The notes under the pieces were generated by a model that was given only the letters and a program-made list of their open reading frames with translations, did no database searches and was not told the DNA's origin. A stretch of 64,000 nucleotides of DNA from Hyperoplus lanceolatus. Taxonomy: Eukaryota > Chordata > Actinopteri > Uranoscopiformes > Ammodytidae. Each line of letters opens with the position of its first letter. Position 1 is the stretch's first letter. The translations under genes were made by a program, and so were the position numbers. The DNA lies in assembly GCA_026929865.2 (NCBI GenBank), contig CM049400.1, positions 22,367,501-22,431,500 of the forward strand, written 5' to 3'. Of the stretch, positions 1 to 16,100 are shown piece by piece.

Positions 1-213
1 TTTGACAGAAAGTGTTCTGGTCTACAATTGCTTATTATGCTTTTCAATGCTAAATTGTTGCAGTTCAGGTTAGCCTACATACTTTACTTAAGGTTGAGTA
101 TTTGACATTTCAACACTGTTTTCTGTTTATGTACTGCCTGGTTGATTTCACCTTATCAATGCAATTGAATGATGCACAAAGATAATAGAGAACACGCTAT
201 CTACAGTATCTTA

Positions 214-3040
<2,827 letters not shown>

Positions 3041-4239
3041 CCTGAGCTAGCCAAGGTCGATGCAGCAACAGCAGCAGCAGCACTAGTGAAGCTTCACGCT
3101 CATCACAACAAAAGCGGATTTCCGCCCTGAAAAAACACTATTTTTAAAATAAAAACTCTCATAAAATAAGGCCATGAAGATTTCAAAAAATATTTGTAAT
3201 GGTAACATTCAGTTATGCACTTTTTCAGTTATTTTATGTTGACCACAAGATGTCAAATGGGGCTGATACTCGGATTTAGGGAAGTGATTAGTTGCTGGAG
3301 TGACACCAAACGATAAAAACAAAAGACAAAAAAAGAAAAAGAAATCATATATTTTTCTACAAAAGGACACATGATAAATTGCTGTACAATCTGGGACACG
3401 CGTGGGTCACATTATCACTGTCAAATATAGCGCTACACATCCGTAGGCTATGCTATGCATCAGCAACTTCATGTATAAAGTAATATATTACATTGCCTAT
3501 ATTATTGTATTTGTACACATACATACTTGGCCAATAAATCTGATTGTTTTGCAAGCAGATTTTCACCACCAGGTGGAGCCAGTCAACCGTGTGAAAGTTG
3601 ACAAATGCAACCATTGAGGAATTATTTTGGTTGCTCATTTTATTTCTTATGCTTTATTGCATAATACACATTCTGTGTGCATTAGTGTATATTGTATGTT
3701 TGATCAGTTTTCCCAAAGTAGATGTTGTAGATATGACTAAAATTAAAGATGTGACTTACACTATTATACACATTTTCCACAAGTTGGTAGTACACATTAT
3801 AAACTTTATAGTATAAAACAAGTAGGAACAGCCGAAAAAATCCTTCAATCACTTTTATCAAAAGCTTATCTTACATAGACAGCATACAGCATGGGACACA
3901 TTAACTCCCAAAATTATTTAGCAATGCAACATAAAATAGCTCTTTAATTACATAAAACTTCTAGAAATATTTAAGCAGCATAGCTCTCAGCATAACAGGC
4001 TACATCATGGTACAAAATGCACACTGTGCAAGTAAAGACATCTTCGAACCAAACTTAGTTCTTGTCAGTATGGATACATGTATTCAAACCACTTACATGT
4101 ATTATCACTAACCAAATGCATAGGATGCGATGAAAATTCAACACACTGCAACACATAGCACGTGTATCTGGCAATGATACTTATCAAGCATTTGGATGTA
4201 GCTTAGTAATTGGAAAATCCTACAGTACATTATCCACGG
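3041..4239. other. Upstream region of idh3a and 3' flank of lrrc61
   Basis: The idh3a 5'UTR and promoter lie just above 3040, and the 5' leader contains a short CAG run (3066-3082). No coding exon is visible in the remainder, which is AT-rich. Short ORFs on both strands around 3450-3820 have no recognisable product. Confidence 0.6.
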
Positions 4240-4245
4240 TTTATT
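4240..4245 (-). terminator. lrrc61: Polyadenylation signal of lrrc61
   Basis: On the minus strand this reads AATAAA, 55 bases downstream of the lrrc61 stop codon. It is the first such hexamer after the stop, which implies a very short 3'UTR. Confidence 0.6.
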
Positions 4246-4300
4246 AAACAACCAAAATATTACTACACATTGCACACAAATGTGTCCAAAACATCCCAAC

Positions 4301-7300
4301 TCAGATGGCATACTGCTTTGGCTGCTTCTTCAGGCTCATGGATCTTTCCGTTTGAGAAATGACATGAGTTGCTCTGTTGTTGAGGAGTCTGCATTCATGA
4401 AGGACATCTGTAGAAAAAGATATGTGGCTCAAGGATAATATGGGATATTACACTGTAAATAAAACATTGTTGAGTGGACTGGTTAAGGGCAGGCCCGAAT
4501 AATTTGAATATTTTACTATTCATTTGTTCGGTTAGCAGACCTATTCGAAGCTCAATTCAGTATTCGGAAGCTTTGTATTTTTTCAAAACTTCTATTTTAC
4601 ATCAATAATTGGTGTAGTGCATCCACATGACGAAGAGACAATTAAATACACTGGCTGAAAATACAGAAGATTTTGGCAGTGAGGGAATATTTTATTTGCG
4701 CTTGACCAGCGATGCACCGGACATAGCAAAGCAGTATAGTGGCGGAGCGTCCCATATCCTTGAGTGAACACTGTCGCCATCATGTGAAAGCTGAGTGTCA
4801 AGCGTACACGAATAAAATTAAAGTCACTAAAAGTGCTTGCTCAGAGATATTTAAATCCACTGGTTGGTACAATTAAGTTGAAATCTGTTTTTTTAGAATG
4901 AGTATTCGGATATTCGATCGGAAAACCAACAAATAGTATTTGGGACAGCCATACATGTTACATGTTTAACACACAAAATATGGCCCTGCAGAAATCCTCT
5001 TACCATTAAACTGTTTGTAGGCTTCGTCAATAATGGCATTGTTTGATCTCCTTATCTCCCAGTAGTTATCCTCTACCCATGGCTTGCAATCAGGGCGTTC
5101 AACAAGCTGTCCATTCTTGTATAAACCAGCTTAACATATAGGGAGAGAGAAAAAAAAGAACATTTCAGTAATTATTACTTGAACAGATAGACTTGCATTA
5201 ACTGCAATCACAGACATGTTGATAATGCCACTGGAAGTTAGTGTACATGAGATAAATACTAGTCCAACTTGATCTGATGAATGCAGTGTAGAAACAAGTT
5301 CCCAGTCATGACTCAATAACACTTTAGTTAACAAATGCACCTTTGATGGTATCATCAATGTCTTTGCATAGTTGGTACAAGTCACTCCCACGTCCGACCA
5401 CTCTTTCTCCTACAATTTTAAGAGATTAAGAAAAAAGATACATTTAACATTTTCTTAGAGTTTGACATTATGCAAAACACTAAATGAAAAGAAAATATGC
5501 ATCTCACCATCAAGCACCTTGATGTTGGGGAACATTTCAAGCACTATGGTTCTAAACGATGCGTTCCTGCACACTAAAATGGAGAAAGTAATCGTAAGTT
5601 TACGTATCAATTATCCCATCCACTGGAATGTTTTAAAATAAAGTAAATACAAATGTACCTGGATTAGTGTAATTGTAAGTGTTGTCTTTAAAACGTATGT
5701 TGTCTAGCTTTTTCAAAGACTGAAGGCAGTGTAGGTTCTCGATGCTGTTGAAAGAACAAAACACGTTTTTTTTACAAAACCAATCAATGACAATTGGTTG
5801 TAGTACATAATGTAATTAACATTGTGATTAGGGAAATAATATCATGCTTATTAATCTAAGGTAAGCATTTGGTCAAAGATGATATAGTGATACCTTGATA
5901 TGTTATTACCAGCCACGTTTAAGCTCTGTAAACTCTCACAAGTGCGCAGGGGCTCTGAAATTCAAAAAGCAATAACATTACATTAAAATGAAGATTTTAA
6001 AATGGAATTCTATTCATGATGGGGACTTCCTTGACAAGTGAATAAACAGCAAGGAAAAAAAGAATACTCTATTCCTGAAATCTTACCTAAATTGGAAATC
6101 CTGTTTGAAGACAAATTGAGTACAATAAGTTGCCGGAGAGATGCTAGAGGAGCTACATTTGAGACGTTATTTCCAGAGAGGTCAAGTCTCTCTAAAGTCA
6201 TACACTCCCCGATGCACCCAAGATCGTGTATACCTGTAAGACATACGATTAGACATTATAAACAACAATTAATTGTATTAAGTCTTACTGTAAAATAAAC
6301 AACAATACTGTATATTGTGTTACTTACCAAGACCTCTTAATTTGAGAAACAGTATTGACTCCAAATCAAATTCTCCGGTGCGTGACTTGAGCAGCCCAGC
6401 AGTTATCTTGTCACAGTCTGCAACTGAAAGATATTTGGGAGAAAATAAGACTGTAGCACATTCACCTTTCATTTCTTGAATATGCTGCTCTCTCCTTGTT
6501 TGTGAGTCAGAGCTGCAAAAGCAGAATGCTGCGAGCATTCTGTCGGTTCTGTTTACAGTGGAACAATCAAATAACCCACGAGACCATCTCTAAATAGTAA
6601 ATACCAATTCAGGCCGGCCACATGTTTTCATATCTGGCAGCGAAATTGAGCTTTTCTCCTCTGCCAGCTCCAGCGGAAAAGGGTCAGGCCACTGTGCTAC
6701 CACTTTCTCTATTGTCTGTGACAGAATCTGCTCGCCGGCTGGCTGCATGCATGAGTAACAATTGTGGATGTTATATTTGGTTCAGTTCCCTAAGGCAGAA
6801 TAATTCCCTGTCTCCACTCCACTCTGCACAAACCAAACACTGATTCCCTGAGAACAGGGTTGGTTAAAGAAAAGGCTCATCAGCTTAAGCAGAGATAATG
6901 ATATTGGGGTCTATTTTTTTCCTTTATTAAATGTTGTTGTGTTTTATGTTATTTAAAACAATAAAAGTTGTATTCATTTTTTAAAAACATGGAGGACCAT
7001 GTAGCACTTCAACAACATCGGGGGCGGGAGGGACGTTGGTGGGATGCATAGTGCCACCAAAAACATGGGATGTCCAACATATCACCTGCAGAATTAAATT
7101 GTGATGGTATTTAGCTTAGCAGAAGCCACCACAAATAAAATATTAGCAAATGTTCGTAGCTACCTGTATTTTCGCTATGAGGTTTAGGAGGATGATTCAG
7201 CCGGGTGGATGAAAGTGGGTGGGTTATTTGAAATGGTAATTGTTTTTATGTGACGATGACACACGCAAAATCTTGTGCAACGAATGATGCGCTCATAGCA

Positions 7301-7409
7301 GATTAGCTTTAAGCCACAGCTAACTAACACGAGCGGCTAGTGGCTAGCATAGCGACGTAGCAACAAGCTATAGCAACTTACCTTGGTCTTTATCTCGCTT
7401 AGAGTCCAT
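4301..7409 (-). CDS. lrrc61: Leucine-rich repeat-containing protein 61
   Basis: Complete 261-residue protein in nine exons: 7382-7409 (MDSKRDKDQ), 6328-6423, 6087-6233, 5894-5954, 5659-5744, 5508-5573, 5341-5409, 5004-5129 and 4301-4407 (ending YAI-stop). All borders are GT-AG and all phases join. The N-terminal region contains ITAGLLKSRTGEFDLESI, a close match to LRRC61, followed by LRR units (LERLDLSGNNVSNVAPLASL, LIVLNLSSNRISNL, LQSLNVAGNNIS), a capping segment with FPNIKVLDGERVVGRGSDLYQL, and a C-terminal tail with the aromatic PWVEDNYWE motif. Human LRRC61 is about the same length (259 aa). The start was chosen because the first exon supplies the only ATG that joins in phase to the acceptor at 6423. 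Its molecular role is not established; the LRR fold implies protein binding. Confidence 0.93.
4487..4958. mobile_element. hAT-like non-autonomous element in lrrc61 intron 8
   Basis: The left end (gggcaggcccgaataa) and the reverse complement of the right end (ggctgtcccaaatacta) are imperfect inverted repeats of the type seen in hAT MITEs. The interior repeats forms of 'attcggatattcga'. No transposase frame is visible. I could not find a clean 8-bp target duplication, so the boundaries are approximate. Confidence 0.45.
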
Positions 7410-8421
7410 CATGGGCAAATTTGCCACTTGAAAAAGCTACCTATCGCTAAAAAAGAAGAAGTGATGATTCAACCTGTGCAGTGGAAAGGCGAGGCAATGG
7501 TTGTTGTTTGTTTTAAAGTGAGGGATATGAGGAATATGGCAATGGCATATGTCCTGGGGTGGAGTCACTCAGGACACACTCACTCACTGAGCTGTGCTGC
7601 AGCACGCAGGCAGGTGGATGAGAGTGAGACGGACTCCTCAGTCCAGCATCAGCAGACAGAGGGAGGCAGTGCGCGGTGCATGGGGCACTGAAAGAGGGAA
7701 TTCTGCTCTTGGTATGATGAGTTGCTTCCATGCAACAGGTTATGTGTTAAACAAAAGTTTATTTTTCAGTTAAAGCATTGTTAAGAAAATAAAAGTAAAA
7801 TATGCATGGGTGTTCTAGTGTAGGCATAGGCTATGGTAGGCTATTCAATAAGTAGGTAGGCCTAGGTAAAGTTAAAATAGGTCTAAGTAAATGAGCATGC
7901 AAAGTGTAATCCAGTTAGGAGTGGAATATACCCACAGAGAATGGCTTACTGAAATAAGAGTTAGGCCTAATTGGTTTATAGAAGAGGACAAATAGTAGGC
8001 TAAGTAAAGCATTTGTATGGCTATGTCAGCACCTATAAATATTATCAGTAGACTAGGCCTACTGGGGAGTTACTTAGTTTGTTTAGGCTACTCAAGTAGC
8101 GTACTTTAGAAATATTCATTAGAAGGCTACAACAACATAAAGGAAGACCTAGGCCTACTTGTAGCCTCTACTTTATGGATCTAGTTATCCTTTTATTTAT
8201 TTTTTTTATGTGAAAAATTAAGTTACCACCCTTCAAATTAAAAGGTTATAGAATAAACGTTCAATCTTTTTTCAGTTGAAAAAATATGATGGACTAAATA
8301 AAATGACCTAAGTGCAGTAGGCTACTTTCTATAATCTTAGCTTCACCTTGACCGGTTGAATAGCTAAATTAAAATAGGCCTAGGCCTACTGATTATCTAT
8401 GCGTCAATAATAAGAAAAGGC

Positions 8422-8486
<65 letters not shown>

Positions 8487-8505
8487 GTTGGCTTTTATTA
8501 TTATT

Positions 8506-8575
<70 letters not shown>
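8422..8575. repeat. (TAA)n microsatellite with an inverted (TTA)n core
   Basis: About 150 bases of TAA units, interrupted near 8487-8510 by tagttggctt and a run of TTA units before TAA resumes. The TTA core can pair with either flanking TAA arm, so a single strand could fold into hairpins. Confidence 0.95.
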
Positions 8576-9029
8576 GGCTACTAATAGCCTAGCCTATAAG
8601 AAACATTTTTACCACTGCATACTATTTGTTTTCTTTAGCTTTTTTTCTTTTCTTTTTCTTCTACCCAAAATAGGCTAAAGTTGTTGGCATATATAGGCTA
8701 TCTACAGCTGGCATTACAAATAAACAGGAACATGAAATTACGTATGATGTAGCCTAATTGGTATTTGTGTAGACCTATAATAAGACAGCATTCACTACCA
8801 GCATGCTGTAGGTCTCTTTTATTTATTTATTTTGCCTACCTGATGTCCTATTGGTTAAGTTTGTAGGCTATTGACTCCGGTGGCTATAGCAGCTGGGCGC
8901 TCAAAGAGAAGCAGATCAGTTTGCAGTTCTTGGATACCGCAGACAACCTCCACTGTCTCCAGCCAGACATTGGTCTAATTTACTTTTCATTTTGTAATTT
9001 TTTTGATGCATCCTCTACGCTTCGCAGTC

Positions 9030-9071
9030 ATGGCGGACATCTCCTGTCAGGAAAACAACAACCTTGTCTAA
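9030..9071 (+). other. Upstream ORF in the cib2 leader
   Basis: ATG GCG in good initiation context (purine-favouring gtcATGG) opens a 13-codon frame (MADISCQENNNLV) that ends at TAA, 144 bases before the cib2 ATG. If the cib2 leader is continuous here, this could dampen cib2 translation. The transcription start is not known. Confidence 0.35.
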
Positions 9072-9214
9072 GGAGTTAGTAACCTCGTCCACCCTTCCAT
9101 AGCGGGGACTTTGTCTCCGCGGACCCCCCACCCTAAATGCCTTCCATTGAGAAAATGCGTCGGACGTTCAGTGTTGTGAAGGATGTGTGCGAGCAACAAA
9201 TGATTTGAAATAAG

Positions 9215-10440
9215 ATGGGTAATAAGCAGACAATATTTACCGACGAGCAACTTGATGCCTACCAGGTAAGCTTGCATGCACCGTGTGTTTACCTGCAGCA
9301 TGTTGGAGGACATTGCCGACTGTTTTTCCAACTCCAGCAAAAATCACATTAACCGATACAGCACAAATCAATCAAACAACACCCTGTAATCCATTCCGAT
9401 TGTCTCTGTATGCAAATGTTGATACAGTAGATCCCTTACGTTTAAATTCAGATAAAGGCCAGTGGAATAGGTTATAGCCTATGAAATATGCTCTTAAAGC
9501 ATTTTTAATGCATTCTTTTTCAAATACTTTTTTTAATCACGCCTATTGTGTGGCTATTATCCACATTACCATTGATTTCTTTCATGATATTGACTCACCC
9601 CCCACGTGTCTTGTAGGCTAAAACCAAAATACTGAACATATTTTAAGATAGAGAGAAAAACTAATTTCAATATTGATCATTGATTGATCTCATCTAATGC
9701 AAGGTGGTAGGCCTACTGGTCCCTGTCAATTAATATTTGCCAATAATCAACTTCCTCTTAAGAGTTATGACTGCACATGTTTAAATATTTATGTAATCTT
9801 GTTAGAGCTATAGCAGCAGGTTTTGATTTCATTGAAAACTGCAGGATCTCATGTTAATTGTGCCACCATCTGAGGAGTTCTAACATTATTTGTTAGCTGT
9901 AACAATAATCCGGGTTTTCCGGTGAAGAAGCGCAGTTTTATCATGTGGTAAAGGCTTGGATTTAATAATTGATGCCGAGCTGCTGTGAGGCTGTGAAACT
10001 CTACTCTCTGGAAATGTATTGTTAGAAAATTAATATTTTCTGTTTGCCTTAGTAATTATTTCCCCTCTTTTACATCCTTCTTTAAATGTAGCCTATCATT
10101 AAATTTTTGAGACATAATAAACGACTCAGCTTGAGTTTTTTTTGGTCACCCACACCATTTTAACTAGGCTTTAGAGGCTATTCAGATATTGATTTACATG
10201 TACTACTGTTTTGAATCGATGAAAATAGTGAAGAGGGTTCCCAGGAAAGCTATTCTTATTGTTAAACAAATTGTTTTGCAATGCTTCTCTTACACTCAGC
10301 TCAGCCAGAGTGAATACAAGGTGTAAATTGAGGTGCCTTCGGTAGGGCTGTTGGATAATGTGTGTGCCAACACACTCATGTCAGAAAACAGCAGATCATG
10401 TTCCCCTGCCTCACAGTTCTCATTGCAAGTGGCAGGTGAC

Positions 10441-10472
<32 letters not shown>

Positions 10473-13090
10473 GTCGATTAAGAGACACCAGACACCTCAA
10501 CAAGAGTTGACAGTGCATGACTTCAGTGGAAACGTAATGTTATTTTATATGACACACTGATGAGACAGAGAGAGCGTTTTTAGGACCTTGATCAGAGATG
10601 CTTACCTCAAACAATTAGTCATGCACCACAGCCGTTCATCAAACTTAAGTATTTATCATATATCTGTTTTGAAATGCTGTTTTGTTTGTCTCTTCTCAGG
10701 ACTGTACGTTTTTCACCCGCAAAGAAATTTTGAGGTAAGCGTTTTACTACTGATCCTGATGCATTGCTCACATATGTGCTGTAGATCAGCTGTGAACGCC
10801 TTGTTCTATTCAGAAGATCTTACACATAATAATGTTACCAAAATCTACCAAGACTGTATGCCATTTCCCTGAGTTCCCTCCTTGTTCTAAGCACTGCAGT
10901 GAACATGTGCTTTAAGAAGACTGATTGTAGGCATGCATGGCATGTAGCACTGTATATTACGCCCAAACTATAACTTTATCTTTAAGGCATTGTACAAAAA
11001 TGACCATAAGATGATCAATTTAGATTTCATAAGGTAATGAAAAATGTGTTATGTGTGCCCGACTCGTTCCCTCTGGTGCTGCTGTATGGATCAAATAAGG
11101 CATTTTATACAGTATATAGGCACAATATAATTAGTCAGTACCAGATTTTTTGGGGAAATGGGGTGAAAGAAGGGGATGATATGCAAGCCACGGGTCGGAT
11201 TCGAAACCCAGGTCCGCTGCAACAAGGTCTGAGCCTATATGGTACACGCTAAATCCATTACACCACGGGAGCGCCCCAGTACCAGATTATTTGATCATAA
11301 TCCCTGCACGTGTGATGGTTGGTAACAAAGTTACGGGTTATAACTGTAACGTGTAAATGTTGAAACAATATCATAACAATTTCCATCAGACAGCCTTAAT
11401 ATGAATGCTTTTATCAGTGTCTAGGTTTAGGTTAATACTTGATGAAGTGTCAAATAATACACAGTGAAGCACATAAGGCTAAAAATGCAAAGCAAAAGGA
11501 AGGAATGCAGGGTTAGGGTTAAGGTAATTTTAAAGTCAATGAAGGTCTGTAAGGTTCTGTCCTGTAGTAGCAGCATCATCCGTTACCTAAACCATTGAAA
11601 GTGGAGTTGACCTTTTGAATGCGGTGTTGTTTTCAGTGTCACGTTTCTACCTCTTTCGGCATGTGCAACCTCGACACTTGATAAAATGAAACGAATATCA
11701 ATCTACTCTGGGTGTGCAAAGGTCTCCTTACTCGTCACGGAGCATCATTCCTGTCTTCCTGCCACTTACTCTCTTGATGACAAGCATGAATTAAACACAC
11801 TGCCTGCTTCTCTTTTTAATGGAATTTGACTGTAGCTTTTGTCAGCGGTTCTACATTCGATGTTGGAAGATAAATAGCTACTTAAAAAAATTAAATGTTG
11901 ATACTCAAAAAAAGTGCAAAATTAGGATGAAGGTAGTGTGATTCCAGACATCCAGAAATGTAGGGTCTTATTTGACCTTGACTTGTACATGCAATAAAGG
12001 TTGTTGCATTGCAGGTACTTCTTGTGTCTTGTGGTAAAACTGATTTTTTTTTTCCACAAACCATCAAAAACTAATTAAGTATTACAACTTGTGGTGGAGG
12101 TTAGTTTGGTGGTAAGATCTCATCTCTGCTGTTTGCGGATGATGTGGTTCTGATCATCATCGGCTGTGACCTTCACTCTCATTATGGTTTGCACGAGTGT
12201 GAAGCGGTTGGGATGAGGATCAGTACCTCTAAATCTGAGCCATGGTGCTCAGCAGGAAACCGATGGATTGTCTACTACAGGTAGGGAATGAGTCCTTACC
12301 CCAAGTGAAGGAGTTTAAGTACCTCGGGTCTTGTTTGCGAGTGAGGGAACAATGGAGCGGAGATTGCCGTAGGGGGGGTTTCTCCTTTCACTGTTGTGAC
12401 GAAAGAGCTGAGTCGTAAGCACTTTCGATCTACCGCGTCTTTGTTCCTACCCTCACCTATGTCATGAAGGCTGGGTTGACCGAAAGAACGAGATCGGGTC
12501 AAGCCCGAAATGGGCTTTCCAGGAGAGTGGCTGGCGCTCCCTTAGAGATAGGGTGAGAAGCTCAGTCATTCGTGAGAACTGGGCAGAGCGCTACTCCTTT
12601 GCGTTGAAAGGAGCCAGTTGAGGTGGTTCGGCATCTGGTAAGGATGCCCCCAGGCGCCTCCCTAGGGAGGTGTGCCATCCACTGGAAGGAGGCGGGAAGA
12701 CCCAGGACTAGGTGGAGAGATTATATCTCCACACTGCCTGGGACGCCTCGGGATCCCCAGTCAGAGCTGGTTGATGTGCGGGAAGAGAGTTTGGGTTCCC
12801 TGCCAAGTGCTGCCCCGCGACCCGATTTCGGATAAGGTTGATGATGATGATGATGTGATGATGAACTTGACACTTTAATACACAGCATGGTTTTTTGATC
12901 TTACATTTAATTTGTATTTGCCATCCCGCAATGAAAACCGGTGTGCATGTATTTGCTCCTCCTCAGAAATATATTGAATTTACTTTGGCGCCAAGGCCGT
13001 AAGCGGACTTGAGTCAAAATTGATAATCAACAGAGGGCGTAATTGACTTCTACCCTTTATGACCTTCCTTGTTTCTGTCCCAAGCTGCTA

Positions 13091-13160
<70 letters not shown>

Positions 13161-13161
13161 C

Positions 13162-13192
<31 letters not shown>

Positions 13193-16100
13193 CATCTATC
13201 CATCTATCTATCAGCAATATTCCAATGAAGCTCCATCATTTTGACAGGTTTATTTAATTTAATTGGAGTGAGTCTGTCCTCTAAGACCGGTCTCTGTGCT
13301 AATAAATGGCTCCGCCTCGACAGCGGAGGTATATGCCGTGACAGGATAGTCAAAGGATAGATCAAAAGGGGGCTGTAGATAAGCTCCAATGTCACATGTG
13401 TATCATTCATATAGCATTTTTTTTTTTTTTTTTTTTTTGGTTTATTTCAGGGACATTGCACACTAATCAACATTCAAAATGTAAATGAGCCAGAGTTAAC
13501 TTAAGAGGCTAGTTTTCAACAGTTGTCCCCTGGCCAGATATGTAAAAGGCAACCTAAAATTATAGAAATAAAATGCATGTATAAACAAAGATTAAAAAAC
13601 AACATAGTCAACTTAGAAAATACAGTAAGACATAGTAAGAACAAATTGACAGACAATGGCAAACAAACAATAAAATAAGCAGACAATAAAACACAGCGTA
13701 CATTAAACATTATAGGAAAGTGCACAAAACAGTAGATAGAGCAGGACAGACACACCTACAATAAAAACAAATATACAGCAGCATAACGCAAAAACATGCA
13801 GCACAAACATATACAGCAGCATAAAGCACAAACATGCAGCCCAAACATATACATTTAGACACTCACATGAACAACACAGGACAGGAGCACACAAGAGACA
13901 AGCAAGCAGGACAAAACAGTTACTAAGAAGTCGGCAGAAGAATCTTTATGCAGTCCTAGTGTGTACACAATTGATTACTAATAAGCCATATTTTCAGCTG
14001 TCCTGAAAAGGGATGGTAAGAACTCATTTCTCTAATATGAGCTGGTAGTGAGTTCCACTCCTGTGACGCTTTAACTGAGAATGCTGAGTGGCTAAAGGCA
14101 CTTTTTCTAAAGGGTACTACACAGTCTCCCCGGGACGAGCCTCTGGTTGTCCGGTTTGAATTTGACCTCTGAGTGATACACTGTTGAAGAGGTGGGGGGA
14201 GGCTTTGTTGTGCAAAATTTAAAAAATAAGGCAAATATTTGCATACTTTATTAGGTTGTCCCAGCTCAGAAGTTTATACTTTCTTAAAATAAGACAATGG
14301 TGGTAGATGTTTGACTTCCGGTCCAAGACTTTCAGGGTTTGTTTATACAGTATTTCAAGTGGTTTGAGTGTTGTCTTATTGGCTTGTGCAAAGCTGGTCA
14401 AACAGTATGTGAAATGAGACATTATCATAGCATGCATATAAATCTTGGCTGCATCAGTTGTCATTGAATTTCTAATGAAGCGAAAATTTGATAAGTTAAA
14501 CTTAACCCTGTGACTAACTTTTTTTACATGAGATTTGAAGGACAGTTGAGAGTTGATTAGGAGGCCTAGGTATTTGAACTCAGAGACAACTTCTAGTTTT
14601 GCTCCTGACAGCATTATGGCTGGGTCTGGAGTGCTACATGGCTTTTTGGAAAAAAACATGCAGACTGTTTTGGATGTATTTAGTTGAAGGCATGATTGAA
14701 TTAGCCAAGTTGAGATGCGGTTCAATGCATTGGTGAGTGTTGCTGCAGCCTGAAGTTTATTGCTGCCATGTGTAAAAATCACAGCGTCATCAGCATAAAG
14801 CTGAACCTCTACATCAGCACACAGAGGGCAAGTCATTTATGTAAAGACTGAATAGAAGTGGACCTAGTATTGACCCTTGTGGGACACCAGTTGGTGTATC
14901 CAGCGCAGAAGATTTTTGATTGTTGACATTCACACACTGAGTTCTGTTCTTTAAATATGACTCGGACCACTTGAGGGCGTTATTGGAGAAATTGAATGAG
15001 GAGAGTTTGGAAATGAATACCTTATGATTGTGTCAAAAGCTTTTCTCAGGTCTAAGAATACAGCCCCAACAGTACCTCCCTTATCCATCATAGACTTAAA
15101 CTTTTCAATTAAGAGGCATCCTTGCAGTTTGTTGACATGAATCTCATTAATAACATGAACTAAAAAGTTTTCACAGCACGACACACACTGTATCTGTGTT
15201 ATTCATTAATTAATAATTTTTTACATCCGCTACATACGTATGTCTTTAAGTTTATCTGGAGCCAGAATAGTCAAAGTTAATATATTGTAAACTTCTAAAC
15301 AGAAACCAGCTAGAGGCAAGAAAAGTCTAAAACAAATACAATTGTTCAATTTTATTTTTATTTTTATTCTAGGTTGCACGGCAGATACCATGAGCTGGCC
15401 CCACATCTTGTACCAATGGACTACACCACAGACCCAGACTGTAAAGTGCCTCTTGCCTTAATAGTCACCATGCCGGAGTTAAACGTAAAAAGAACAATCC
15501 TTATATACAGTACCTCAAATATGATGTAAATGTGCCGTAACTTGTGAACTCTTGCATCTTTTTATCCTTACATTGTTTTTTATTATATTTTCTTATTTTG
15601 AATTTGGCTCTGAGAAACACTCTAAAACATGTGGGCGGACACCTAATCAATACACACTCCCCTCTTTGGAGGACAGAATCGATTTCTAACCACCATCATC
15701 CCTGATCTTAGGGGCTTAGGGAAAGTGAATGGGCCATGAAACACTCAGCCTCTGCCCTGACAGATGCATTCCCTCTCCCTATTTTTAAGCAGTGGGCATT
15801 TGGACAAAACATCCAGGAATTTGAGATGCAGCATGTTGCATAACATCGCAGCCACATTTACTTCCCCTACCTTAACATGTAACAGGCACAAATCCCACAC
15901 AATTATGGAGAATCTGATAATGTGTCCTTCCTAAGGGCATAATTGGCTCGTGTCTGTTAAACTGACACATGAATACAGGGCCTGTAAGGATGGCAGGAAG
16001 AAGATGGAGAATACGGAAGGGACCATGAATGAGGTCAAGACAATACAAAGTCTTCTAAAGCTTCATAAATACATTCCCTACTTAGTTTTAATGAGCTGTG

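Larger units (their letters stand above)
7410..9214. other. Intergenic region between divergent lrrc61 and cib2
   Basis: The two genes are transcribed away from each other, so this interval contains both promoters. It holds the TAGGCCTA-rich stretch at about 7800-8770, the (TAA)n microsatellite, and a short upstream ORF at 9030-9071. ORFs at 7383-7691 (plus) and 7513-7731 (minus) overlap the lrrc61 start and look like noise. Confidence 0.5.

Noticed and set aside
11190-11277. Possible tRNA gene on the minus strand
   Set aside because: A and B boxes are present but there is no proper acceptor stem pairing, and the target duplications show it is a SINE head.
13043-13257. Three plus-strand ORFs of Ser-Ile-Tyr-Leu repeats
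   Set aside because: Pure translation of the (TATC)n microsatellite.
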